Part shown: positions 1 through 13,307 of the stretch, in pieces
How the letters are laid out: every line of letters starts with the position of its first letter
How positions within the stretch are numbered: the stretch's first letter is position 1
Source: Oscheius dolichura
Taxonomy: Eukaryota; Nematoda; Chromadorea; Rhabditida; Rhabditidae
Direction: 5' to 3'
NCBI GenBank assembly: GCA_932521035.1
Contig: OW051497.1
Location: forward strand, 3,782,001-3,846,000
DNA: 64,000 nucleotides
Made by a program: the position numbers and the translations under genes
The notes under the pieces: generated by a model
What the model saw: the letters and a program-made list of their open reading frames with translations, nothing else
Databases searched by the model: none
Told to the model about the DNA's origin: nothing

Positions 1-2004
1 GTTCTCCCTCCCAGATGCGTTCCTCCTCCATTTCTTCCTCTCTTCCCGCTCAAACGAGCCATACTTTCTCCTATATCATAAGAGCTTTGTACAGTAATTT
101 ATTCCTACCCCTCCCACCTCCTCCGGATCCCTGGTTTGTTCACGTTTAAATGTCCTGTTCATAAATATTTAAGTGCACTCCGTTTATGATTAATCTTTCT
201 TCGCATCGTCTTGAAGTGGACAGAATGACTCAGGTTGTTCCAGATCTATGCCACTTATAAAAGTTTCATCCATTGGACAGCTACTTGACTTCAATCGGAC
301 TAAAATCAGGACCATCCCCTGGTCGATCAGTTCATCCGGCTGGGATTACGGTAGTCAGACCACTCGATGTCTTCTTTGATTATGAATAAAAGGTGGTGGG
401 CATTAAGAGGCATCCACTTAACAGAGACGCCGTGTGCTGCCTATTCACACTGGGACCACGGGTCACTCCATGTTTTGTCGCATCATCTGGAAACGTGGAA
501 CCTGTCTATAGAAGCCCCCTCCCGTCTTTAACATTTGTCATCTACAAGAAGGCGAGAGGTCCTGTTGTGTCAATGCTTCCTAAACTAATTAATAGTTGCA
601 TCATGGCGCTTCTCTACCGTCTATACCGTAATTCTGTGTAACGGCGGCGTGCCCTTTGACGCATAACCCGGGATGAACCCCATTATTAGCAAGACAATAG
701 CTGACATGCCACAGGAAACGGCGGATGATCCCGGAAAAGAACTGTGACGGAACTCGCACCGCGAGTGGTAAGAGGTGTTTTGAAGGCAGCAGGAAGGGCA
801 CAGGTGCTTGAGACCGGGGGAACCACAACACTATCCTCTATCCTTTTGCAATGTAGACATTCAAATATTACTAAGAACGATGCTATAGTTACAATACTAC
901 CTGTTAGAATATTCATAGGAGTGGGCTAGAATGCGATCACTATTAGGCAAAGTGACACTACAGTAAGAAATAGCAATCTTGTTGACTGCTGAACTACCCC
1001 CTTGCATAAGATTGAACCAACACCTCCCTTTCTGTAATGACTGAACTCTGCCGGTCTATAATTTACCCCTTCCGAATTAGTAATCACGCCCCCGCTACAG
1101 GGTTGCGCAACCGGGAAAGGCTAATAGGATCACCGGATTGACACCCTCAAAACATCTCGACGCAACAGCTGCCGTCTCGGGGGATCTATCCACAGAGGAC
1201 AGTGAAGTACAGGTAACTTCCTCAGTAGAAGGTTAGGTTATGTCAGCGCCCCGTTTGTCCCTAATGGCACTGGCTGAGCCGCCAAAGGACGTCTGTTTGT
1301 AATGGTTAATTGACCCATCTCCCCGCAAAGACAAGAAGAACAGCCGGGTACACAGATTCTCGACAGATTAGAACCATCTTAAGATGAGGGATGACTACCG
1401 GGAGACATATCTCTGCTATCCAATACTGCCTGCAGGTGTGCCGTCTTTCTCAAGTGGCCGCATGCTGTAATCCTATCCACTCGAAGGATACGGTGTCATG
1501 GATAACCTCGTTACAAATTTGGCCAAGTTAAATTATCACACCAGCTGGATTTCAAACATCTTCCCAGCCATCTGACGAGTATTTTCCGGGGACGAGACCG
1601 GGAGGTGTGAATGGTTTCAAGTATAAGTCATATGTTGATCTGTGGAGGTGTGAAAAGCTTATGATTGAAGTCGCACCTTAGGGTCGGCCACCTGCTGCTC
1701 AAGTTGGACCACCTTCCAATGAGAATATGCTACTGGCAGGTATGTGGGGGTAAGGACTAATAAGCAAATACGTGTTACCGTGGGCTACCAAAAATGGGGG
1801 GGGGGGGGGGGGGGGGTGATGGGGTGACGTGAACTATAATGACTAAAATCAATTCATATTGCCCCTGATATTTAGAGAGCATACAGCTCGTCCAAAATTT
1901 GCTATCTGTCGAAAAATGGCACAGAACTCTCCCGCCCAATAAACTGTGGAGTTAAACTTTGATGTTTTGCTTGGAAATGCTACTTGTTAGTTGTCGCTGC
2001 AAAA
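1..2004. other. gene-poor region, no supported gene
   Basis: Several short open frames occur on both strands, but none has a signal peptide, splice-compatible neighbours or family similarity. A run of 21 G is at 1796-1816 and is listed separately. I see no RNA gene here. Confidence 0.5.
1796..1816 (+). repeat. poly-G homopolymer, 21 bp
   Basis: An uninterrupted run of 21 G, followed shortly by GGGG. Such tracts can form G-quadruplexes and are slippage-prone; in C. elegans, poly-G/C tracts are protected by the FANCJ-type helicase DOG-1. Length may be affected by sequencing error. Confidence 0.9.
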
Positions 2005-2375
2005 ATGAAGTTCATTCTAAGTGCCAACTTAATCTTGGCACTTGCTTACGGTAGAAGTGTTTTCTTCCCCATATCCCGTGACAGATGAAAAAATTTGGAT
2101 TGATCGGAGCCACTAAAGAGTTCCATGAGAAGTCGAACTTCAGTTTACTTTTAAGATCAAAGAAACGATTTAGGGATCAGTTCTGTTGCGGGCATGATCC
2201 AATTAATTGTTCCTCCGAGATTCGTCTGTCAATTACCAGAAGTGCTAAAAGGAACAGGAGGGTAATTAGGGGTTCAAGAGTAGTTCTCAGCAATTATCTG
2301 GGTCCCATACCTTATGGTAGACGTGGGAAGCAGACTTCCAGCTATGTTCAATACAATGCTGACCTGTCAAAATAA
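2005..2375 (+). CDS. possible small secreted peptide precursor
   Basis: The frame from the ATG at 2005 begins like a signal peptide (MKFILSANLILALAYG). An open frame at 2085-2375 encodes 96 basic residues with paired Cys (FCCGHDPINC) and dibasic sites (KR, KRNRR), as in processed peptide precursors. Joining them is the problem. The good donor at 2051 with the acceptor ending at 2084 changes phase and gives a stop after about ten codons; only a weak donor near 2059, with an unusually short 26-bp intron, keeps the long frame. It may be a real peptide gene, a decayed one, or chance. I do not recognise the family. Confidence 0.25.
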
Positions 2376-5085
2376 TTAGAACCACAGTGAGACTGTGTTG
2401 ATTTATATTCACTTCTTTCCTGATCAGTAGCGAGGGATTTATTGACCTGACTGTGGGAAGCGATTAAACTCTGTTAACTTTACAGTACTGGGATAACAGT
2501 TTGTGCAGCGGGGGTCACGGTAAACGAGGCGGCTCGTCATAGGCGTTGGCGGCAACTGGCGATTTCCTGTTCCGCCACGGTTTCTTAATCCTCATTGCAA
2601 ACAGAAGCGAATACCGTGACCGCTTTTGGCGCACTTGGCCGCGACAGCCGATCAGCAGCTCATACGGGATCATCCCCTAATAAATTAACTGCAATCTGAT
2701 AAATTACAAACTTGAGTAAAGTGAACAAATAGAAGATTTCAAGGAGGGCCCACGTTTTAATGTGCAGCGGTCATGGTCGCTTCTCGTCTTTAACAAAGCC
2801 GAGCTTCGTATAACAAAAGGCATGGAGCAGTTCGTTGGTGTCTTACCTATCAAGCAATCCATTTCTATATTTCTCATCGATCATGTTCTCATTGGATTAG
2901 CGACTAATGACAAGAACATCCGGGTCAAAGGGATGACACCATCTTCCGCTATGTTGTCTTTCTCCTCCGGCATCGGTCTCCCTTAGATCTTAGGTGGCCG
3001 CTAAGGTCCCGGAAGCAAAAGTAAATCCGACAGCTACAAAAGTGTCTTAATGGGAACAAAAGACACCTGCGATGGATAGGGGGAGGAAGTAAATGGGACA
3101 GAATAGCAGAAAAAGTTTATCTAACGTTTCCGAGGAACGGAGTTTACTCCAAAGTCTTATGTATTCGTAAATTCCATGTCTTATGTGGTCATCTGTAGAG
3201 CTTAATGCAGTTACAGAAGTACGACAGGAAAGCACCTTACACTTTGGTTCTACGAAGACCCAACTTATGAAGCACGCTCCAGTGTGGCCTCCGGATTAAC
3301 AGGAGAACACCGTTGCAGATATTCTGTCGTTTCTTGGGAGAAAGAAGCCTTCGATCATTGTTTCCATCATGGCGACAACGAAGATACCGTGTCTACGCAT
3401 ATTTGGGCATGGCGGCACCTTTCTGGCTGGCAAGTGCAGGTGTCCGATTACAGGCGCTAATCCAATATTCTGCTCAGCTCAGGGGATCACCGGGGGTAGG
3501 GATAGATGTCACTCATAGATATACCCTTATCCTCCGTCGAAGAATGAGAATTGTTTGACCTGGTACAGATGATCACGTCGAAACTATTTGCGTGAGTTAT
3601 CGTGTGCGATCATTTCCGCATGTCCGTTGAAGTGCCTTTGATCCGTGTGAAAGCGAGAACTAACACTTCACCCACCCTGTGGTCAGTCAATGTTTGTAGG
3701 TAAAGAAAACATTTCTGCGGTTGGGTAGGACATTTAGGGAGAGAGGGAAAGGTGTGCTCTTCAAGGCGGCCTCCCACTATTAGCTCTATTCACAGTGCCA
3801 GATGACTTCGGTCACTGTAGAAAAACACTAGAAAATCTTCCGAAAAGAGGCAGCACCTGGCCGTTACGCCATCTCCGGTTACGGTAGCCACTCGACCGAC
3901 GACGGAAGCCGATTCCAACCTTAACCCTGTTAGATAACCAAAATTAGCGGAAAAGGGAGGAGTAAAAGAATACCTACTAGGAACCTAATGAGTTTCCTAA
4001 TGCTAGGTGCTGTCTTTTAACGTGTCAATAAAAAGAAGAAACGATCGATCTGAATAAATCATTAGAAATGGAAACTAAGTTTTGCTCAACTACGTTTTAC
4101 AAAAGCTAAAAGAGGGAATCATAAATGACGACTCCATTTTTTTTCGATTAACAGCCGAGAACGGTGGGATACTCTGCCAGATGGCATCGGAGCTTCAAGG
4201 ACCACTTCGCCTTTTTGTGGTGACCACATGCCTGTTACCCGTTAATTGCTGCTCAGTTGTGCGGAAGATTTAATGGAAAAGGCGTGTCCGAACTTATGGT
4301 ATAGTAATCGACTCGGGGCTACAAGTATTACTCTGAGGTTTCTAATGCGAATGATGATCGGCAGCCAGCAACATTATCTCCTTGAAACACTGTGTGTCGC
4401 CTTAGATATTGCCAATTTTCTAGGCTATAATTCTTCACAGCCAAAGACATCCACAATGATCCTGTCTCCCACATCTATTGGCATACACCCATTCCTTTTC
4501 AGACAATCTAAACGAAAGCCCATGGTTACCCATTATGCGAATTTATACCGGAAAAGAGTATCGTGGCGAATTCTCGAAAAAAAGAAACATTATTAGGCGA
4601 CGCTGGAATCATCAAAGCATCTCTTCTGTACTGTCTGTAACAGAAGGGAACTCTCAGCCGTCCCGATTTAACAAGGAACAAGAGCTCCCAACGAAGAATG
4701 TTAAACAATAAGGCACAGTTATCAAACTAACATGTTTCAAGCGAATCCCAGCGTATTTTGTTATCATATTCTTCTCTGTTGCCATAATCTCTACCTCTTG
4801 ACCCTCTGGTGGCACGGGTGAGAAGCATGGGATTTGTCTCATCTTCCAATGACAACACAAACACTACAGAAGATACAAGGCAAATTGACAGTCGTGTGTG
4901 TGGACGGATTAGGTGAATATATGTGTTCAATGAGAGCTCCTCAAGTAGTTGCCTAATCTACCGCATACAAACAGGAACGGAAGTAGATGGAACCTGTAGC
5001 GTTTAAAGTTGGGGCACAAAAGGTTATCTTCCTTTAATTTTCGAACTATTCCCTGGAACCATTTTCCTTCGCTTGCAGTTTATTT
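2376..5085. other. no supported gene
   Basis: Open frames exist, the longest at 4246-4596 on the plus strand, but composition, flanks and lack of splice context give no support for coding. Confidence 0.45.
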
Positions 5086-5088
5086 TCC

Positions 5089-5095
5089 TATAAAA
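5089..5095 (+). promoter_or_regulatory. TATA box of the proline-rich secreted protein gene
   Basis: TATAAAA lies about 170 bp before the signal-peptide ATG at 5262. A transcript starting about 30 bp downstream would include an upstream ATG at 5138 in another frame, so a uORF is possible. Confidence 0.4.
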
Positions 5096-5261
5096 TCCGA
5101 CAATCAGGAAACCTTTCGTCATTGAACTTAGCGAACCATGGAACAGACACAAAAAGAGTGCGCATTCTGGCTAATCCTGGCGGTTGGACTATCTGTCTTT
5201 TACGGAGACCCGCCTCAGGATCTTGTTTCACCCTTATTGTGGCACCGATTTCGTCGGATAA

Positions 5262-6211
5262 ATGATACGAATTCTCCTCGCCTCTATTATCTTTGGATTA
5301 ACACTTGGTAAGTCGCCGCTTTCCCTCCATCCTGCCATGATTTTCTACTCCAAACTAAATAACTACGGCTGTTAACTAGTAAAAACGAGCACGTAGGCAG
5401 CAGATGCAGGTAATTGAACTGTTTGCATCATGGCAATTCTCTCCGACTGGTGAATCGGAGTTCTACCTTTTTCAAATTGCGCCTCTTTGGTTTGACGTTT
5501 AGTATGCATCCCTTCCGAGATTCGCTCATTGCGCGCCTCTTTATGTCCTTGTCTGTCCATGTTCAGAGATTTTTCTCGAAGACGAGGACAAGCCCATAAA
5601 GTTTTTAAAATCAAATGTCATTTCAGCTCAAGAACCGATCCAGGGCCAGTATGCTACACATCAGCAGATACCGAGATTCGATGCCTTGAACCAAGTTCAT
5701 ATACCACAACAGAACCAGTATGCCCTTCCTGGGATACAGCCGATGGAAATTCCAACTCTGCCACCGATGACATTTCCGACCCTTCCACCTGTACAGCCCC
5801 TAGTTCCCCTGAATTCCTGCGGTCTACCAGCCTGTGGGCTCGGTGGCCAAGCAGCTCCTAACTATTATCTTGCCTCCGATGGCAATTACTATGTACAACC
5901 GAACACTGCAGCTACAGCCGGAGGAGGAGCTGCTGCACCTGCTGGTGGTGCTGCCGCTGCTGAAGTAAATGAATTTTAACCTAAGACTGAAAGAACGTGT
6001 TTAGGAAGCCACGACAAAGGGACCACCCAATAGATTTAACGATGCTGGATGGGAGACCGATGACAACGGAAACGTCTATGTGGGAGACGACAACGCCAAA
6101 CTTTACCTAATCTCCGTTGGCAGTTATTGGCCATTCCCTAAAGATTACAGGAAGAAGAGAGAGATTTCTGGACCGGCGATTGATGAGCTTCTCGGGTTCA
6201 ATAAATTGTAA
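5262..6211 (+). CDS. secreted Pro/Gln/Ala-rich extracellular (cuticle-like) protein
   Basis: Three exons join in phase: 5262-5307, 5627-5964 and 6005-6211, total 197 residues. Exon 1 is a signal peptide (MIRILLASIIFGLTLA), split at the donor GTAAGT and continued at the acceptor TTTCAG by QEPIQGQY. The middle is low-complexity Pro/Gln (LPPMTFPTLPP), then CGLPACG, then Ala/Gly-rich. Exon 3 is more ordered and charged (NRFNDAGWETDDNGN) and ends GFNKL. AATAAA overlaps the stop region at 6210. The second intron is 40 bp, the first 319 bp. The ATG at 5262 was chosen because its frame gives a signal peptide in phase with exon 2, whereas the upstream ATG at 5138 does not. Composition suggests extracellular matrix or cuticle; no named domain was recognised. 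Confidence 0.75.
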
Positions 6212-6215
6212 TAAA

Positions 6216-7489
6216 ATGGAGTATTTTATTCAAAAAATATTGCTATGGTTACACGCTTTATGGATGTAGATTGCATCTTAGAACATTCATAAGATTGATT
6301 AAAAACGAGAGAAGGGTTGACGGTTGAAGAGAACTATCTATTCCTAATAGCTGCTATTCTTTATTGTTACATCTCATCAAATTTTCTACTTTCTCGGTAT
6401 ACTTAACTGACTATACTGTTAACGAAACCTCATAACCTGTGTTTTGCTACAGATTTTAGGGTTGGAATCTCTTAGCGTGTTCAGTTAATAAGTTAAAATT
6501 GGACTGGACCTGAAAAACGAGTCTTTCCTTACGGGAACCCTCGTTTTATAAGGCCAATAGGTCACAGGCCGGAGGAATATTGACTTTTTCTATAGGGCTT
6601 TTCAGAATCTCAGATTTTCCTTAGTGGTAGAATAATTTATTACTAACTCATTGATACTTTCGTCCGAGTGTACTAACATTTGGTTAGTTACTTATTTTAC
6701 ATAATGAGAAGCATGGATGTAATTTTGGTTACGGTAGGGGTGAGTCTGAAATGTGCAGCAATTTTGCTAGCAACGCCAGGTTTGAGTACTGTGCCAGTTA
6801 CCTTCAAAAAGTTTATATTTCCTTCTAACTCTTCTCTTCATAGTTGCAGAATCTTTGTGAAGCTGTTTTTAATTGAATACAAAATTTTGAAAAAAAAAAC
6901 ATTAGAAGTAAAGCTCAGAGAAACTCTCGATATCCGAAAGCGTTTTTAGTTTAGTTTTTTTTTATTAAAATAAATTCATACCTCATATTCTTGAGGACTT
7001 ACCATCCTTCATTTATTATCCCGTTCCAGATGTCGTTCGAATTTGTGTGGGTATCTGCTAAAGGAAATGGAACGGTGAACTGGAAAAGCCAGAAATGTAT
7101 GGATTTGACTAATTTTATTATATCCTCTTACTTAATTAGTTATAAAACAAAATAGATTGAATTTTAATTTAGGATTGCTCCACATCCTCTACTGTAAAGA
7201 ATACACATTCTAGCGTAGGACAGTAAAGGTGAACGTGCAAATATAGGTGAAGAAAGCAGTTCCAGTTCGGGTTGGTCAATTAGTTTATTTTTTTTTCTTT
7301 TCTTTTTCCAGGTGTGCTCGACGTTAGAAGTTAAACAATTATAAGCGTATCACCTTGAATTTACCCATGAGAGAACAATTGTTCGATTAGAGAAGATATT
7401 TGAAAAGTAGGTTAGAAGAAGCGCAAGTGCCTCACCTCGATATACGAAAGCGGGCGGTTTTTAACAGGGGATGTCACAAAGCTGTTTTA
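6216..7489. other. AT-rich intergenic, no supported gene
   Basis: AT-rich sequence with poly-A/T runs. A short open frame at 6680-6949 lacks support. Confidence 0.5.
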
Positions 7490-7493
7490 TTAA

Positions 7494-7761
7494 AGAAACC
7501 CTCAAGGACCTGCCGCCGAGTGCGCTCGTAAGCGTCGGCGCGCATTTGAATTTTGAACGGGCCTACCGTTTTAGCTCGCTTTTTCATTTTCAAGGGCTAA
7601 TTTAATGATGTTTTTTTATAAAAAAGTGAAAGCACGGTAATAAATTACTAGAAAAATGTGTAAAAATAAGAAGAAATAGATTAAAACGGAATGCGCGTTC
7701 AAAATTCAAATGCGCGCCGACGCTTACGAGCGCACTCGGCGGCAGGTCCCTGAGGGTTCCT
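7494..7761. mobile_element. MITE with 67-bp terminal inverted repeats, TTAA target site
   Basis: A non-autonomous DNA element of 268 bp. The left arm 7494-7560 (starting AGAAACCCTCAAGGACC) is matched almost base for base by the reverse complement of 7695-7761 (AGGAACCCTCAGGGACC). The element is flanked directly by TTAA at 7490-7493 and 7762-7765, the target duplication typical of piggyBac-type transposases. There is no coding capacity. It shares its terminus with elements at 28055 and 40871. Confidence 0.85.
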
Positions 7762-7765
7762 TTAA

Positions 7766-8563
7766 AAAGAAGCGAATAGCTACTACTATGTAGTGTATGC
7801 TAAAGTTAGCCATTTCTATAATTGTACCAATAAAAGTTTAAATTCAGATGACATTTGCATCGGGCCAGGCATTACGAACGAATGTCACATTTTACAACGT
7901 ATCACGTAGGTAGCTTGGAAACTATATTTCTCAACACTTATTTTACAGATTATCTGACTGATACCAAGCATAGAAAACCCGACGAAGTCTGTCTAGATGT
8001 GAGGTCAATGATTACCTGTGGAACTTGTAGATAGTAGACAACAGTGCATGAGTTATGAATATTTATTTATTGATGTCTTAGTCCGAGTAAAAGTCAGGTG
8101 GCCAGTACCATCCGCAATAGCAAAAAGGCAGGTGACCGAGATCATCCGCAATATCAGGTCGTTCGCACCAGTTTTCATCGCTCTCTTTCCAAAGATCTAG
8201 ATGTTAACAAGTGCACTGAAAACTATAGGAACCTGACTCACCGTCTGCTTTAGTTTTTATTTTTTTAAACGAAGCAGAAATAAATGGTTGTTCTGTCAAC
8301 CTTTAAACTATTGTAGGAGTCTGCTCTTCTGTGGGTATGGCTCAAATGCCAAAAACGGCACCTCTTAATGCATTGCTACAACATGGTCGCACTCAGGGAG
8401 CTATCGCAACGAAAAAAGATGTTTTATACAAGAAACAATGGGATACTTATGAATAACTTTATTTATGGCTTATCATTATATACAGAAAAGCGAACAGTTG
8501 AACCAAATTGTTCGGATTTAAGCAGTTCTAAAAATAGGGATTTGATTAGTTGTCTGTTAACAC
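7766..8563. other. intergenic, no supported gene
   Basis: Short open frames only (8018-8200, 8368-8589). This is downstream of the minus-strand Ala/Pro-rich gene. Confidence 0.45.
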
Positions 8564-9117
8564 TTACTTGGCTTTGTTGGAGCCGATGAACATGGCACTT
8601 GTGGCAAAGGGAGCATAGGCGGGCACGACACGGGGAAGGACGGGGACTGCTGGAGCAGCAAAGATGGGAGCGACCGGAGCAGGGGCAAAGAAGGGAGCTG
8701 GAACGGGGGCGACTGGAAAGAGCTCGTTCTCTCCCTATCTTAGTTTTTGACTTACCGGGAGCAGGAACGGGAAGGGGTGCAGCAAATGGAAGAGCTGGAG
8801 CGGCAAATGGAAGAGGGGCAGCTACTGGAACGGGGAGAGGGGCGGGTACTGGAGCAGCGAAGTAAGGCTGGAAGGAAGGGTTGTATTCCGTTATAGGCTA
8901 TTAGACTTACCTGATACACGGGAGGAGCAACTGGAGGAGGTGCAGGGATGACAGATGCGGCTCCTGGAATTCCAGCTCCGGCCACTGGGATAGCATTAAC
9001 GGGAGTGCGAGCAGGGCCCAAGATGGACTGGTAGTAAGGGTTGAAGCTGCTTCCTGGCCAGGCGGCGAGTTGAGCAGTAGCAACACAGAAGAGGGCGGAG
9101 AGGACGGCGCTAAACAT
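8564..9117 (-). CDS. secreted Ala/Pro/Val-rich extracellular protein
   Basis: Minus-strand exons 9117-8911, 8867-8756 and 8712-8564 join in phase to 155 residues. The N-terminus is a signal peptide (MFSAVLSALFCVATAQ). The next stretch has an aromatic motif (FNPYYQSILGP); the remainder is repetitive APV/APLP/FAAP and ends FIGSNKAK. Introns are 43 bp each with GTAAGT-type donors and C-rich CAG acceptors. A TATA box is correctly placed upstream. The composition resembles arthropod and nematode cuticle or eggshell structural proteins; no catalytic motif is seen. The open frames on the other strand are shadows of this repetitive composition. Confidence 0.8.
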
Positions 9118-9217
9118 CGAAATTTTAAAATGGGAAAGGTGAAATCCTTACAAGGACTGCATGGTTGTCGAAGAGCTGTGAAGAGACGAGCTGATGTTCG
9201 ATGGCTGCCGTTCACAC

Positions 9218-9225
9218 ATTATATA
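9218..9225 (-). promoter_or_regulatory. TATA box of the Ala/Pro-rich gene
   Basis: On the minus strand GTATATAATG lies about 100 bp before the ATG at 9117, giving a plausible 5' UTR of about 70 bp. Confidence 0.5.
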
Positions 9226-9229
9226 CTCT

Positions 9230-12200
9230 GCCGGTCCGCTGTCCAGACACACAATTGCCGGAGGCGAGACTTTTTCCCACTTGTCGCCGGAGGACGCAAA
9301 CAATGCGTGAGGTATCGTTTCCGGAAGGACGGCCGACGACATTCCTGAACAATTGGAAAAACGGAACCGACCGTGTCTCAGGTTACAAATGGACCGGCCA
9401 TTCATGTCTTCTTTTTCTAAACTTCCGGTCAATATGGAATCCGACCGAGCCGAGCATCTGTAATATGCATTGTCCTATATAGAAGAGGTTTCTCAGGATC
9501 AACATGTCTTGATTCTGATTAGCACCTTCTAGATAGACACAATACACCGGGAAATAGACGATCGAAACCAGGTTATCAGCAGAAAAGAACAGGGCTTCAT
9601 TTGAACATGGTGTCATAAACAGTGAAGATTATCCTTATCTCGGCCCTTTCAGCCTTTTTTCCAACTGTACATCGTTTGTTTTCCCCTCAAGATAGCGGAA
9701 CAACGGAAAAGCCGCCACACTTATGTAGAAATAACGTCTATTTCCCTTTGAGCACTCTCGAAACGGTTCGGCCGACAGATGAAATAATTTTTGAGCACCG
9801 ATTCTCGCATTGTGCAGCAATAGTCTGTCAACAGTCATCACCATAATTTGACACTTTTTCCTTCCTGAATTGACACTTTCAAGAGATTCTCCTTAAACTT
9901 TTTCCACCCAAATAGGTAACCGTCGTCTTTCTATTCTTTTGCACGGTCAAAGCATCTCCAACTATATGTATGGGAATACCGAGTGTGGTCGGACCTTAAA
10001 AGGAAAGAGAATCAGTAACTCAAAGGGAAGTAGCGGCAACGCCATTTCACAAGCCAAAGCTACAAGGAAATCAGGCTACCCGAAATGCCGAAAAAGATTC
10101 GCAGGAATATACGAAGCGGTGCCACATTGGAACATGAGGAGGAGAAGAAAACGCGAAGAATATTACCACGAGGACAATGAAGCCACTCGATAGAGAATCA
10201 AAACGGAAAGAAGCCACGTCAAAGCTGACCCCCAAGGACCAAAAGGAAAATGCGGGAGTCGATCCTAAATGGACCCACAAAAAAAGAGGAGGTGCCATAA
10301 TTGGCTCGTAAGGCCATAGAGATATATGGAAGTCATCCCAAAACATACCAAGAGGCCAATAAAAAGACCCGTCACAGTGAAGCCAGTGGATCGAACCAAC
10401 GATCAGGAATGGAAAACATGACTCACAAGAAAGTAACAGACCCAACGCTCATAGGAAAGAATAGCCGAGAATGAATCACAAAATGTTCACGGGTGGGTCT
10501 TTCCGCTTTATTCTCTAGAAAAGTTGTTCTACTAATCGTTCCATCCTATCGTTGAAGTCAGTCGAATTAGTCGTTGGTCTCCGCTCCAGATAGCACCTAT
10601 GGTGACCATAAGAAGTTATTGTCCGACTCGAGCTTGCTAAAATTCATAATTGAAATAGGCATCGGCCACTTACTCATATTGATGAGAAGATAGTCGGCGG
10701 AATCCCGTATAAAAATGGCGGTTGTAGTCATAATCATCTGAGACTTCATAGTCTCTGCGTCTATAGTTAAGATCCAAAAGCAGTAAAATAAGAGCCTGAA
10801 GAGACTACGAGAACAAGTCTTTCATTTACCATTAACAGGATCGATCCAAAGAAAATGACTAAAGGGCTGATCAGGCCCACAACTGCTATAAGGTAGTTTC
10901 CTACAGTATCCATGTCTCAAGGAACTAAGGTGGTCCCAGAACAGAAGAAAAGCAGGTTGACGTTAGGTAGAGATTGACGATCGTCAATTCTGATGGACGA
11001 GTAGAGGAGCCGTAATGGAATATATTTTCACGGATAGATTGTTACCTCCTCCTCCTTATATTTGACGCACAATTTAACCCAAATCTCGGCCGATTAAATG
11101 ACGTTTGATCATTAACGAAGATCACCGGCTATACTGCTCAGATACCAAAAATGTTAGGGACCCATTCCCAGACCCCTAGGCGAGAAAGAGAGAGTGGGGA
11201 GCCTTTCTCGCATAAGACAAGCGGTAGACTAATGTATTGGAAGCTTGTTTCTCCGCATCCCGCAACGGGACGTAAAGTCCCGCTGACAACCCTACTCAGA
11301 AGGACCAAGGAAAAGAAGCAACATCGGCGAGAAGCTACAGGGAGCGAGAAGGGGCCAGCGACAAGATACCACCTACAGCACTTGCCTAGTCTTAAAGAAC
11401 AGTATGGGCTACAAAACAAGTTGTTCTTATTTTGTAGAGAAAAATCCACTAATCAACATGCACTAATTTGTTTTTCATAAAAATATCAGAATAAGGAGAA
11501 ACATGCATGTAAAATGCTCAAAACTGTCCAACACAGGTGTCCAAATGACGATCGCCGGCAGTAAACAGCCTGCAACGCCTGCATTTTCGTATTAAAACAG
11601 CATTTTCTGCGGTTTTTGATATTTTTTGTTGATAGAGTTGATTGCATACAGTTTTACAACAAAAATATCTACAACAAAATACAAAAATCGGCAAGTCAGC
11701 TGTTGCTCACGGGATCTTCTTTCGGCTGCTCAAATCCGTTCTCCTTCGTATTTGTGGATCTCTTGGATTTGAGCCTTTATTAGCGCACCGAAATCTTCCG
11801 AATTGCACAGAGAGGGGATTAACAATAAAAGGCTGAGAGGGGGAAAGAGCCCCTCCTCCCGAGCGGGAGCAAGAGGCAACTAAAACTACACTAGGCTGCC
11901 TGTAGGGCCCGTCTTCTTGGCCTGGGTCCGGTGACACCCAGATCTCGTGAACTACGGAGCAAATGTTACACTGTTTGAGCCGAAGAACCAAGAAGATTTG
12001 GGAAGGAAAGTTTACAATCAGTAGCCAAAATCGCTGTTAGTAGACTTGGTACCCCATAAGGGAAAAATTCCAAAAGTGGAAACTGCCAGAAGAAAAAACT
12101 ATAAGGAAACTAGAAGAGAGAGGCGGGATCGTGAATCAAGTCAGGGGAACTTCAATTACCACGGGCTAGTCTGCCAGTGGGGCGACTCAGAGCTCAGCAT

Positions 12201-12587
12201 TTTCCCTCAACGGAGGCGAACCCGTCTAATTCCAAAAGGGATGAGTCCCAAATATTTCTCCTAAATAGAAAAACAGTTGAGGAAATCATCTAAAAGCCCC
12301 TATAGGGTTTACGCATACAAGGCCCGATGAGGAAGGCAGTCCAAGACCCAAGGGCCACCCGAGATAATCCTTATTCGTCGTTTTGATGACCCATACCGTA
12401 TTGGCGGTAAGACGAAGAAAAGGAAACAAGAATCAACGATGAAAGAGGAAGAGAAAGGTGAAGAGATTTTCGAAGAAGATTGTTCGTAGAATTGATGGCC
12501 CACACGATAAACAAGAAAGGAGAAGGAAAGAAATAAGAACAGTACACAGGAAGTGTCAGCCAATAGCTTTATTATTCACTGGATCCT
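9230..12587. other. 3.3-kb stretch without a supported gene
   Basis: Many short open frames on both strands, none with a convincing start, splice structure or family similarity. A 16-bp stretch near 10188 (CGATAGAGAATCAAAA) recurs in the inverted-repeat element at 31757-32228, so part of this region may be decayed transposon. Confidence 0.45.
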
Positions 12588-13307
12588 CTAGGGGTTGTAC
12601 TCGATGGGGATGTTCTTGCGGTGGACCCATCCATCGCCCTGGAACCATTCGCGACGGAACTGCTTGGCGGCGCCATCGGGAGCGTCGGTCCACTCAATAG
12701 TGATATGATCATTACTGGTATCCTCCTGGCCATAGGCGAAAGCAACGCAGCTAACAGTCATCAACGTAGCCTCCTTGGGATCCAAGACCTGCAAAAACCC
12801 GGATTAGAGAGGATTAGTGAGGAAAATTTTGAGGGTCCGGGACGAAACAGCTTCTAAAAAAAATGGAAAACTCACTCCGCAAGCGGGGTTAACGGCAATA
12901 CGTTCTTTCGTAGTTTTGACTGTCCAGCCGACGCGACGTGCATTGGTATTGGCTATCATCATTGTGTGCTTACCGTCCTAAAAGTATCAGGTTATCCAAA
13001 AAAGTTCCCACAGAAACGTACGTAGGGGGAGTTGAAGACGATCTTGCCAGAGTTGAAGACGATCTGGGTTTGGATATCTCCTGAAAAGAAAAGATTACTA
13101 TGGTTAAGCGATATTCGTAGTTTTGATCGCCCAGTCGTTTTCGAGGTGTTCAAGCGAGCGTATCAATTGCGATTAATGTGGTACGTGTGCTAAGAGAGAC
13201 GCAAGAAGAATAGCGCAATTGTGAAAAGTCTTTCAAAAGAGAGGCAAACAAGTAGAGAAGCAAGAAAGAAACGAGAAGAGCTCACCAGGGGGAACGGATT
13301 GAGCCAT
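12588..13307 (-). CDS. msp: major sperm protein (MSP)
   Basis: Minus-strand exons 13307-13286, 13080-13022, 12977-12876 and 12788-12588 join in phase to 127 residues, exactly the usual MSP length. Diagnostic stretches are [54 protein letters not shown] and the C-terminal IPIEYNP. MSP forms an immunoglobulin-like beta sandwich that polymerises to drive crawling of amoeboid nematode sperm, and is also released as an oocyte maturation signal. An in-frame ATG nine codons upstream (13334) exists, but the TATA box at 13352-13359 puts the transcription start near or after it, so 13307 is preferred. The internal segment ([29 protein letters not shown]) is more divergent than the termini. Three introns is more than in C. 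elegans msp genes. Confidence 0.96.

Noticed and set aside
4246-4596. 116-codon open frame on the plus strand
   Set aside because: No signal peptide, domain, splice partner or compositional support in a region full of similar chance frames.
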